A DNA stretch of 64,000 nucleotides, from assembly GCA_949282215.1 (NCBI GenBank), contig CASDPF010000002.1, positions 62,001-126,000 on the forward strand. Reading direction: 5' to 3'. The notes beneath the pieces are model-generated. The model was not told the DNA's origin and did not search any database. It saw only the letters and a program-made list of their open reading frames with translations. This stretch comes from an uncultured bacterium (lineage in GTDB: Bacteria > Cyanobacteriota > Vampirovibrionia > Gastranaerophilales > Gastranaerophilaceae). The stretch's first letter is position 1. Each line of letters starts with the position of its first letter. Position numbers and translations under genes: made by a program. Of this stretch, positions 52,597 to 60,173 are shown one piece after another.

Positions 52597-53573
52597 AGTA
52601 TGCAGGCCAGTACCATTAAGATCAACATCCCGATTTGAACTCCTGCCGTCATATTTCTGGCAAAAGAGTTTGTATCATATTTACCGGAGGATTTCTGGGC
52701 ATTATAGGCACTGGAGATACGATCCAATCGGGTCTGCTGATCATCCTTATCAAAAACAGTACCAAACATATACTGCTCAACACGAGCAAGACGATTTTCC
52801 ATGGAATCATCACTGAAATTTTGTTTCATAAGTTTCTTCTCTACCGTAGATAAAGATGCTTTTTTAGGCTCTCGATTAAAAAATGATCCGCCCATATCAT
52901 CATAGTCATCACCAAACATAGCATTTTGTCGGGCATTAAAAGCACTGTAATCATAAGGATCATGCTGCATATACTTATTCATATGATAGTCTCCGCCTAG
53001 AGGTACGACATCATCCTGATCATAAAAACTATTTGAAGATTGGGCAATCTGATTATCCATAAAAGATTGCGGTTTAATTTCAGCCTTTAATCTTTCTGTG
53101 CGAGAACTTAAATCATCGTTATAAGTTTTATTAAAAGTTTTCTTTTCAAGATTTGATAATCTGACACCAATATCTTCCTTAGGAAAAGTTTTATTAAACA
53201 CAATTTTTTCCATTTCATCAACAGCCGGATAACTGACATTTGAAGCTGCTTTTGGAGGCTCTTCAATCCAAGAGTCAGAAGCATCGGCAAAAGTATCTTC
53301 AACAGGTTCAATTTCCTGCCCCATCAAATCAGCAGATAAATCCTTACGTAATTTTGCAAGACGCTGAGATTGTGACGCCTTAGAAGGAGCTCCGTAAACA
53401 GAAGTCTCAATTCTATCCAATCTTGATAAATCGCTTTCTTCATTATATTGAAATCCAAAAAGAGAATCTTCTATTTTACCAAGTGTCGCCTGAGTCGTAG
53501 TCTGGGCTAAGATAATATTTCCACCGAGATTACAACATAATATCAATACTGCAATTAAAATTATTTTCTTCAT
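52593..53573 (-). CDS. Secreted repeat protein with C-terminal membrane anchor, unknown
   Basis: The 326-residue protein has a signal peptide (IILIAVLILCCNLGGNIILA) and a final hydrophobic helix (MLILMVLACIL). Between them are three copies of a unit with the pattern E-x2-x-F...D...RL-x2-LE...F: residues 31-75, 118-165 and 241-290 (for example VEKKLMKQNFSDDSMENRLARVEQYMFG). Acidic, Asp- and Tyr-rich linkers separate them. I have no family name. It is convergent with the AsmA-like gene. It may lie in the periplasm with its C-terminus in the membrane. Confidence 0.65.
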   Translation of the reverse strand: MKKIILIAVLILCCNLGGNIILAQTTTQATLGKIEDSLFGFQYNEESDLSRLDRIETSVYGAPSKASQSQRLAKLRKDLSADLMGQEIEPVEDTFADASDSWIEEPPKAASNVSYPAVDEMEKIVFNKTFPKEDIGVRLSNLEKKTFNKTYNDDLSSRTERLKAEIKPQSFMDNQIAQSSNSFYDQDDVVPLGGDYHMNKYMQHDPYDYSAFNARQNAMFGDDYDDMGGSFFNREPKKASLSTVEKKLMKQNFSDDSMENRLARVEQYMFGTVFDKDDQQTRLDRISSAYNAQKSSGKYDTNSFARNMTAGVQIGMLILMVLACIL

Positions 53574-53670
53574 ATCCGAACTCCTTAAAGATAGGATAAA
53601 GCTCGATATGATGAAAAGCTATTGAACTTACTCTTAATTTCCTAAACTCTGAATTTAAGACTAAAATAGC

Positions 53671-53714
53671 AGGACTAAAGTATTAAATTTATAAAACTAT
53701 ACTACTTTAGTCCT
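53671..53714 (-). terminator. 12-bp inverted repeat after the AAA ATPase gene
   Basis: AGGACTAAAGTA and TACTTTAGTCCT pair perfectly around a 20-nt loop, 18 nt after the AAA ATPase stop. There is no good T-run, so it may be a weak terminator or an RNA-stabilising hairpin. Confidence 0.4.
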
Positions 53715-53731
53715 AAATATTGTGATAAAAA

Positions 53732-55087
53732 TTATTTTCTAAACCCGATTGCAGGTACAGAAGTTTTAGATTGGTAATTACTTTCCTTAACTTTTAGATT
53801 TTGATTATCTGCAACAACATTTATGTAATCTTCTACACGAATTTCTCTACGCCCGTCACTTCTTGCAAGCAACGCAGCCTTATCAGTTAAAATGCATAAC
53901 GCTCTATTCGGAAAGCCTTTAGTTATAGAGGCAATTGATTGAAGTTTTTCAGGGGATTCCGCCAGTGGAATACCTTTTGTTCTTGACTTCAAGCTAACCT
54001 TTAAAATCTCGGCTCGGCTCTTTTCATCAGGAAGCCCAACATAAATTTGAGAATCGAATCTTGCTTTTATTGCTTCATCTACAATATCATATTTATTAGT
54101 TGCACCAATAACGATAATCCCTCTATCCCGTGCAGTTTCAATCAAATTCAACAGCGTACCGATTTGTTTCAAATCTTCAGAAGTAGCTTCTTTATTTCTA
54201 TTTTGAGTTAACCCATCCATCTCATCAATAAAGAATAATACAGGAGCATTATTTTCTTTAGCCATATTTGCAGCATAATCAAAAGCGTTTTCATAATTAA
54301 TTGAAGTTTGATTAATAAAGGCTGAACCTGCTTTACCAACTTTAAGTTTAATAAGCGGAAGTTTTAATTCCTGAGAAAGAGCTTCTACAGTATAAGTCTT
54401 ACCGCATCCAGGAGGGCCATAGAACAAAAGTCCTCTCGGATATCTTTTCCCATATTCAACTTCATCAATTTTAGCAATTTCAGGATTTCTTATAGGGAAA
54501 ATAATCTTATCAATTACTTCTTTTTTTAATTCGTCCATCCCGCCAAGACTTTCAAGTCCGATAGGAGACCAACGATTAGGGGAATATAATTCAACCAGTT
54601 TTGAAACATCGGGAGCTTTTGATTTTGGAGATGCCGGAGGGGTATTATTATCAGCAGGTTTGGAAGATATCTCAAAATCTTCCTCATCATCTTCATCAAA
54701 AGGTTCAAGCGCATCACTTAAATATACGACCCAATTATCAATATCGTCAGGCGATTTTTTCAAACGCTCATCAGCTTCAATTTTATAAGAATTATACTCC
54801 TTCATACCATAATTCAACTTAGGAAAAGTATTATCAACAGCATCAGCTAAAGCTGTTTTCATTGATACAAAAAAATCAGTCAACGCATTAACGGTTTTAG
54901 TATCGCCTTTACGTTCACATTCTCGCAAATAATCTTCGGTTTTCATACAAAATTTATTTGCTTCTAAATAAACACTTGCAATTTTTTTATTATTACGAGT
55001 CGTTTCAAGCTTGGAGTTAAGCTGTTCATTAGCTTCTTTATTGTAACCGAATGTAGTTGCATAAGGCCTTATTGGTAATATTTGCAA
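53732..55087 (-). CDS. AAA+ ATPase with long N-terminal region
   Basis: Residues 1-130 are helical and unrelated to known domains; the start MQILPIRPYATTFGYN has the F-x-G-like lead-in seen in other unknown proteins here. Residues 130-165 are an acidic, proline-rich linker. The C-terminal half is a classical AAA module: Walker A GPPGCGKT (224-231), Walker B VLFFIDEMDGL, sensor IIVIGATNKYDIVDEAIKARFD with arginine fingers, and a lid helix region. It resembles the FtsH/Cdc48/katanin clade in the module but has no protease domain. It is a likely protein remodeller of unknown substrate. Confidence 0.8.
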   Translation of the reverse strand: MQILPIRPYATTFGYNKEANEQLNSKLETTRNNKKIASVYLEANKFCMKTEDYLRECERKGDTKTVNALTDFFVSMKTALADAVDNTFPKLNYGMKEYNSYKIEADERLKKSPDDIDNWVVYLSDALEPFDEDDEEDFEISSKPADNNTPPASPKSKAPDVSKLVELYSPNRWSPIGLESLGGMDELKKEVIDKIIFPIRNPEIAKIDEVEYGKRYPRGLLFYGPPGCGKTYTVEALSQELKLPLIKLKVGKAGSAFINQTSINYENAFDYAANMAKENNAPVLFFIDEMDGLTQNRNKEATSEDLKQIGTLLNLIETARDRGIIVIGATNKYDIVDEAIKARFDSQIYVGLPDEKSRAEILKVSLKSRTKGIPLAESPEKLQSIASITKGFPNRALCILTDKAALLARSDGRREIRVEDYINVVADNQNLKVKESNYQSKTSVPAIGFRK

Positions 55088-55149
55088 AATAAAATCTCCT
55101 TTTTTAACTGCTGATATACTAAAAACTGTGAAAAGTATTTTTGCTAGAG

Positions 55150-56355
55150 CTACAGATTATTTTTAAGTTTTTTTAATTCAGCAAGCTCATCCTGATATGG
55201 GGAAATATTTCTTATTTTCTCAATTATCCCAGGCAAAACAGAGTTTACATAATCAATTTCCTGTTCTGTTGTATATTTGCTTAGAGAAAAACGGATACTT
55301 CCATGAATAGCAGTAAAAGGCACATTCATAGCTCTTAGAACATGGCTTGGTTCAAGTGAACCTGATGTACAAGCACTGCCAGAACTTGCACAAATACCTA
55401 AATCACTCAAGTGCAACAGAATTAGTTCCCCTTCAATATATTCAAACCCTATATTTGTAGTATTAGGGACTCTTTGGGCAGCACCTGTATTAAGTCTTGC
55501 ATTATAAATATTTTTTAAAATACCTGATTCCAGCTTATCTCTAAGACGTCGAACCTCAGTTGCCTCATATTTTAAGAAATCAGAAGCAATCTCAGCAGCT
55601 TTTCCCATACCGACAATATATGGAACATTTTCTGTACCTGCTCTTTTACCTCTTTCCTGATGTCCGCCTATGATAAGAGGAGTAATAACCGTCTTGGAAT
55701 TACAATACAAAGCACCTACACCTTTTGGTGCATGAAATTTATGCCCTGAAACCCCAAGTAAATCAACACCCAATTCTTGAACATCAATAGGTATTTTTCC
55801 TGCGACTTGTACAGCATCCACAAATAATTTTGTCTGAGGATTTTTACGTTTAATAATCTCAGCAATCTTTCGTATAGGGAAAATTACACCGGTCTCGTTA
55901 TTGGCGTACATAACTGATACAAGAGCAGTATCAAAATGGATAGCTTCTTCCAGTTGAGCTAAATCAAGCTCGCCATTTGAATTTACGCCGATATAATCTA
56001 CGGAATAGCCTTGTTTTTCGAGAGTTTGATACAAATTCAAAACGCAAGGATGCTCGACTTTTGTGGTAATAATATGTTTTTTGTTCTTATTCATATTAAG
56101 CACACCGCGAATAGCCATATTAGCACTTTCTGAACCGCAAGATGTAAAAATTATTTCTTTTTCATTAGCTGCATTAAAGAAATCTTTCATTTGCCCTCTT
56201 GCTTCTTTTAGAGCGTGCCCTGAAGCTTTTGCAAAATCATACATACTTGAAGGATTAGCATATTGTTCCTTTAAGTATGGCAGCATAGCTTCAAGAACCT
56301 TATCATCTACACGAGTTGTTGCATTATTATCAAGGTATATTAATTTTTTATCCAT
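55150..56355 (-). CDS. nifS: Cysteine desulfurase, NifS/IscS type
   Basis: The 401-residue protein has YLDNNATTRVDDKVLEAMLPYL, the PLP lysine in GVSGHKFHAPKGVGALY, and the persulfide cysteine in CASSGSACTSGSLEPSHVL. It provides sulfur from cysteine for Fe-S clusters and tRNA thiolation. It overlaps nifU by 1 bp (TAATG-type), the classical NifU-NifS pair, and starts next after it on the same strand. No nitrogenase gene is present; such pairs are general Fe-S systems in many anaerobes. Confidence 0.92.
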   Translation of the reverse strand: MDKKLIYLDNNATTRVDDKVLEAMLPYLKEQYANPSSMYDFAKASGHALKEARGQMKDFFNAANEKEIIFTSCGSESANMAIRGVLNMNKNKKHIITTKVEHPCVLNLYQTLEKQGYSVDYIGVNSNGELDLAQLEEAIHFDTALVSVMYANNETGVIFPIRKIAEIIKRKNPQTKLFVDAVQVAGKIPIDVQELGVDLLGVSGHKFHAPKGVGALYCNSKTVITPLIIGGHQERGKRAGTENVPYIVGMGKAAEIASDFLKYEATEVRRLRDKLESGILKNIYNARLNTGAAQRVPNTTNIGFEYIEGELILLHLSDLGICASSGSACTSGSLEPSHVLRAMNVPFTAIHGSIRFSLSKYTTEQEIDYVNSVLPGIIEKIRNISPYQDELAELKKLKNNL

Positions 56356-57197
56356 TACGCACCTACTTCTATAACTTCAATATCTTTACTGATAGCATCT
56401 TTTAAAGTCATTTCTACAAAAGCTTTCAGTGTAAGCATTGAATTTTTACATCCTGAACATTTTCCTCGCAGTTTTACATAAACTTTATTGCCGTCAATAT
56501 CTACAAGAGTAATATCTCCACCATCCTTTTGCAGTTCAGGAGATATTTGGTTTTCAATGATACTATTAATTTTTAAAATTCTTTGAGCAGGAGAAAGTCC
56601 TTCTGTTTTCTTACTTTCTTCTTTTTTATAGTAAGTATCTATAATATCTTGAATGAGTCCTTTACACTTACCGCAAGCACCACCGGCTTTTGTGTAATTT
56701 GTAATTTCTTCAACAGTTGTAAGACCGTTTTGTTTAATGGCGTCCCAAATAACATTTTCGGTAATACCAAAACAAGTGCAGACAATTTTTTGTTTTTTAT
56801 CTTCATCAGCTCGGATATCTTCCAAATCCTGATAATCTTCATAACCTTGAAGTGCATCTTCAAGAGCTTCATAACCCATTACAGAACAATGCATTTTTTC
56901 AGGAGGAAGCCCTTCCAATTGGTCTGCAATATCTTTATTTGTAATTTTTCTTACCTCAGAAATAGGTTTGCCAATAATCATTTCAGTCAATATACTGGAA
57001 CTTGCAACAGCTGAACCGCAGCCAAAAGTTTGGAATTTAGCATCTGTTACAATTCCGTTTTTAATTTTTAAATATATTTTTAATTGGTCACCACAAGCTA
57101 AAGACCCTGCTGAACCTACAGCATCAGCATCATCAATTTTTCCGACATTTCTCGGATTTCTGTAGTGATCCATAACTTTTTCAGAATAATCCCACAT
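56355..57197 (-). CDS. nifU: Fe-S cluster scaffold NifU (three-domain)
   Basis: The 280-residue protein has an IscU-like domain with C35, C60 and C107 (SLACGD, FGCGS, MHCSVMGYEAL). A central [2Fe-2S] domain follows (VCTCFGITE...GGACGKCKGLI), then a C-terminal NifU/Nfu domain with CSGC (LRGKCSGCKNSML). It builds [4Fe-4S] clusters with sulfur from NifS. It is upstream of nifS in the same operon. The three-domain form is typical of cyanobacteria-related and nitrogen-fixing lineages but also of epsilonproteobacteria and others. Confidence 0.94.
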   Translation of the reverse strand: MWDYSEKVMDHYRNPRNVGKIDDADAVGSAGSLACGDQLKIYLKIKNGIVTDAKFQTFGCGSAVASSSILTEMIIGKPISEVRKITNKDIADQLEGLPPEKMHCSVMGYEALEDALQGYEDYQDLEDIRADEDKKQKIVCTCFGITENVIWDAIKQNGLTTVEEITNYTKAGGACGKCKGLIQDIIDTYYKKEESKKTEGLSPAQRILKINSIIENQISPELQKDGGDITLVDIDGNKVYVKLRGKCSGCKNSMLTLKAFVEMTLKDAISKDIEVIEVGA

Positions 57198-57328
57198 ATC
57201 TATATTTCCTTTATTTTTCTCTAACCATAATTACATTGTAACCCAAAAATTTTTCTCTTTATACATACTTAATCTTTAATTAATGATTATCTTTATGCTA
57301 AAATCTAATAGTAATAAGGAGAGTAATT

Positions 57329-58603
57329 ATGGATATAAAATCAGTAATACTGGCAGCAGGCAAAGGTACTAGAATGAAATCAGAAACACCAAAAGTTCTG
57401 CATGAAATATTTGGAAAAACCCTTGTCGGATATGTATTAGACAACGTAAAAAACATTACAAGCGAAAACTTTGTAATTGTAGGGCACCATGCAGAAGAAG
57501 TTGAAAAATACATAGAAAATAATTACGAAAATGCAAAAACAGTATTACAAACACCGCAATTAGGAACCGGTCATGCTGTATCTATGGTATGTCCAATGCT
57601 AAAAGACTATAACGGACTTATATTAATTTTATGCGGAGATACTCCATTAATTACAGAAGAAACTTTGAAAAAATTTATAGAATTCCATAAAACTCAAAAC
57701 TCAGATCTTACAGTTATGAGTACGATATTCGAAAATCCGACAAACTATGGAAGAATTATAAGAGAAAACGACAATACTCTTAAATGTATTGTTGAAGAAA
57801 AAGATGCTACACCTGAACAAAAAGCCGTAAAAGAAGTAAACGCAGGAATTTATTGTATTGATTGGAAAAAAGTTCAACCTGCGTTCTCACAACTTACAAG
57901 CAATAATGCACAGGGTGAATATTATCTCACAGATATTATTGAATGGGGTAAGAAAAACGGTCTAAGCGTAAACGCTTATATTATGGAAAATAATGAAGAA
58001 ATTTTCGGCATAAATTCAAGACTTCACCTTGCAGAAGCAACAAAAATTATGCAAAAAAGAATAAATGAAAAACACATGATAAATGGTGTCACCATTGTTG
58101 ATCCTGCAACAACATACATAAGTGCGGACACTGAAATCGGGCAGGATACAATTATTTTCCCTGCAACATATATTGAAGGGAAAAACAAAATCGGCAAAAA
58201 CTGTAAAATCGGGCCTTGCGCGCACCTGAGAGGCGGAGTAGAAATTGCTGATAACGTTAAAATCGGTAACTTTGTCGAAGTAAAAAAATCAAAAATAAAT
58301 TCAAACACTAATGCAGGACATCTTTCATATATAGGTGACAGTGAAGTTGGTTCACACGTAAATATAGGTGCTGGAACAATTACCGCTAATTACAACCCGC
58401 TTACTAAAGAAAAGAGTAAAACAATTCTTGAAGATAATGTCAAAATCGGTTCAAACACTGTACTTGTAGCACCTGTTACAATTGAAGAAGGTGCAAATAT
58501 CGGTGCATTAAGTGTAATCACTAAAAATGTTCCTCAATGGGCATTAGCACTCACTCGTTCACCGATGAGAGTAATTGCAGACTGGGTAAAAAAACAAATC
58601 TAA
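57329..58603 (+). CDS. glmU: Bifunctional GlmU (GlcNAc-1-P uridylyltransferase/GlcN-1-P acetyltransferase)
   Basis: The 424-residue protein has VILAAGKGTRMKSETPKVLHEI, TPQLGTGHAV, LCGDTPLI and a long left-handed beta-helix (IGQDTIIFPATYIEG, HLRGGVEIADNVKIGNFVEVKKS, GAGTITANYNP). It makes UDP-GlcNAc, the precursor of peptidoglycan and LPS and probably of the nonulosonate pathway. It is somewhat shorter than E. coli GlmU (456). It converges with the gene at 58600 by a 4-bp overlap. Confidence 0.93.
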   Translation: MDIKSVILAAGKGTRMKSETPKVLHEIFGKTLVGYVLDNVKNITSENFVIVGHHAEEVEKYIENNYENAKTVLQTPQLGTGHAVSMVCPMLKDYNGLILILCGDTPLITEETLKKFIEFHKTQNSDLTVMSTIFENPTNYGRIIRENDNTLKCIVEEKDATPEQKAVKEVNAGIYCIDWKKVQPAFSQLTSNNAQGEYYLTDIIEWGKKNGLSVNAYIMENNEEIFGINSRLHLAEATKIMQKRINEKHMINGVTIVDPATTYISADTEIGQDTIIFPATYIEGKNKIGKNCKIGPCAHLRGGVEIADNVKIGNFVEVKKSKINSNTNAGHLSYIGDSEVGSHVNIGAGTITANYNPLTKEKSKTILEDNVKIGSNTVLVAPVTIEEGANIGALSVITKNVPQWALALTRSPMRVIADWVKKQI

Positions 58604-59157
58604 AACATTCTTTCTAAACGTCGCGGATGTTCATAATTAACATGGCCTATATATTTTTGAAGATTTCCACGTTCAGAAATTATATAGACAGTATATGTCC
58701 CAGAAGGTCTTAAAAATCTGTCATAGAATGTAGCAGTTGTCGTCATATCAATATAAGAAATACTTTCAAGCGGAAAATCTTTGGTAGAATCCTCTATCTC
58801 AAGTTTTCCGTTTAATTTTTCTCTTACAAAACGAATTCCTGCTAAAGAAAGCTCTTGAGATGTGAGTTTTTCATCTCCGTTATTTAATTCTGATAAAGCT
58901 TCAAATAATTGTTTTTTAGGCTTATCACAACCGACAAGACTTTTATATGAATAATTTCCGTCAGAACTGGTGCGGAGCATATAATACTTTTCACTCCCTA
59001 TTTTTATCCAAAACGGAGTACTTGCGGCATATTTAGAAGAAAGAATTGTATACTGAACAGGCAATACAGTAACAACGTTATCCGCAAATACCATACCACC
59101 AGTTGCAAAAAGCAAAGCAATAGATATGAAAATTAAACTTTTAAAAATATTTTTCAT
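58600..59157 (-). CDS. Secreted protein, unknown
   Basis: The 185-residue protein has a signal peptide (SLIFISIALLFATGGMVFA). The rest is beta-rich (VVTVLPVQYTILSSKYAAST, YYMLRTSSDGNYSYKS) with ATFYDRFLRPSGTYTVYIISE near the end. I do not recognise the family. It lies between glmU (convergent) and a poly-G pilin on the same strand. Likely periplasmic. Confidence 0.6.
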   Translation of the reverse strand: MKNIFKSLIFISIALLFATGGMVFADNVVTVLPVQYTILSSKYAASTPFWIKIGSEKYYMLRTSSDGNYSYKSLVGCDKPKKQLFEALSELNNGDEKLTSQELSLAGIRFVREKLNGKLEIEDSTKDFPLESISYIDMTTTATFYDRFLRPSGTYTVYIISERGNLQKYIGHVNYEHPRRLERMF

Positions 59158-59227
59158 ACAATTCCTCTATAATTATTATAACGAAAATTTTCTAAAAATG
59201 TTCGTTTTTATAAGATAGAAAATATTT

Positions 59228-59890
59228 TTACCACCAAGGATAATCTTTTTTGAACTCAAAATTATCATACAAAATCAATAATGAACCACAGTTAAGAGTA
59301 TTTGCTTTACACAATTGCAGGGCTTTATCTCTATTAACTGCATCAATCATACCAGCGGGGCCAAAATATTTTCTGTTTCCCAAATATAAATTACGCTCTT
59401 TGATTTCTTCACAAACATGAAAATAAAAAATATCACGACCTCTTTCATTTGGTTTTTTATCTCCATTAGCATCATATAGAAAGCTCATGCACCCGCCATT
59501 CCAAATACTCATTGAAGAACCATCCGATAAATAGACTTTTAATCGCCCTTCACCATCTTCAGTTGATTTTTCAGTCCTTACTGTTTTGATAAAAGGGGCA
59601 TAATACTTATCCCAATAACGCTTCATTTCTTCATAATTTTTAGTACTTTGCATATCAGGATCATCATCTTTTAAATTATCAGACCTTGACCAATTTTCAA
59701 TATCGCCATTGACAGTTTGAGACATAAGAATAGCCTGAGACATCGCACTATAAAACTTTTTTAAACTAACTGAAATTTCTTTTTTTTGCTGCTTTTGAAT
59801 AAGAGCAGGTAAAGTCATAGCAGCGACTATTCCGATAACTCCTAATGTGATCAATACCTCAGCTAAGGTAAAAGCATTTTTCTTTTTCAT
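59228..59890 (-). CDS. Prepilin-type protein with poly-G leader region
   Basis: From the ATG at 59890 (GGAGG 4-5 nt upstream) the protein is 220 residues: MKKKNA, then FTLAEVLITLGVIGIVAAMTLPALI with Glu5. VYLSDGSSMSIW and FLYDANGDKKPNERGRDIFYFHV are the shared C-terminal blocks, with cysteines at CMSF, HVCEE, LCKANTLNC. The 5' region has the promoter at 60112-60140, a short ORF with a G11 tract and a CCTCCGATTA element fully complementary to its ribosome-site region. An ATG at 59944 extends the frame but lacks a ribosome site. Confidence 0.84.
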   Translation of the reverse strand: MKKKNAFTLAEVLITLGVIGIVAAMTLPALIQKQQKKEISVSLKKFYSAMSQAILMSQTVNGDIENWSRSDNLKDDDPDMQSTKNYEEMKRYWDKYYAPFIKTVRTEKSTEDGEGRLKVYLSDGSSMSIWNGGCMSFLYDANGDKKPNERGRDIFYFHVCEEIKERNLYLGNRKYFGPAGMIDAVNRDKALQLCKANTLNCGSLLILYDNFEFKKDYPWW

Positions 59891-59894
59891 AAGT

Positions 59895-59996
59895 CCTCCG
59901 ATTATATTTTTACTGTACTTTTCAAAAAATCTGCATAACAACATTCCGTGACAAATGGCACGGAAATATTCTCAGCTTGTTTCGGTTAATCGGAGG
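59895..59996 (-). promoter_or_regulatory. Anti-Shine-Dalgarno/Shine-Dalgarno pair in pilin leader (60.0 kb)
   Basis: CCTCCGATTA at 59987-59996 (minus strand) is a perfect 10-nt complement of TAATCGGAGG at 59895-59904, which contains the pilin ribosome site. The loop between is 82 nt. The upstream element lies 40 nt after the G-tract, the same distance as in the 48.6-kb paralog. Confidence 0.5.
59946..59963. repeat. CCGTG...CACGG hairpin near poly-G pilin
   Basis: CCGTG and CACGG form a stem with loop ACAAATGG on the plus strand. It corresponds to 48571-48590 and, in part, to 13109-13121 (CCGTGCCAAATGG). Confidence 0.6.
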
Positions 59997-60024
59997 TCTA
60001 AGGCGGAAATGCTTATCTTAACTG

Positions 60025-60075
60025 CTAGTTGGTAGCCCCCCCCCCCGAAATCATCACTAGTAAAGCATTTTGCAT
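60025..60075 (-). CDS. Upstream leader ORF containing G11
   Basis: ATG at 60075 has AGGAG 9 nt upstream and reads MQNALLVMIS into the G11 run, then GGGATN and TAG: 16 residues. With G12 or G9 it would continue through ISISALDLRLTE to TGA at 59972, crossing the element complementary to the pilin ribosome site. The G10 frame also stops early. The open frame matches the 48.6-kb ORF (SIS-x-L-x-LRL-x-E) with synonymous differences, which suggests that it is translated. Confidence 0.5.
   Translation of the reverse strand: MQNALLVMISGGGATN
60036..60046 (-). repeat. G11 homopolymer (C11 on plus strand) in pilin leader
   Basis: Eleven G on the sense strand inside the upstream ORF, context TTCG(11)CT as at 48661. 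Confidence 0.8.
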
Positions 60076-60111
60076 AATATCAAGCTCCTTAAAATTTTAA
60101 ATACATTAATA

Positions 60112-60140
60112 ATTATAAGTTATTTTCTTGTAATTTTCAA
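60112..60140 (-). promoter_or_regulatory. Promoter of the poly-G leader/pilin transcript
   Basis: TTGAAA, 17-nt spacer, TATAAT on the minus strand, about 37 nt upstream of the leader ORF start. Confidence 0.7.
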
Positions 60141-60173
60141 GCCTGAATAAATCATTTATGCTAATATCTAATT

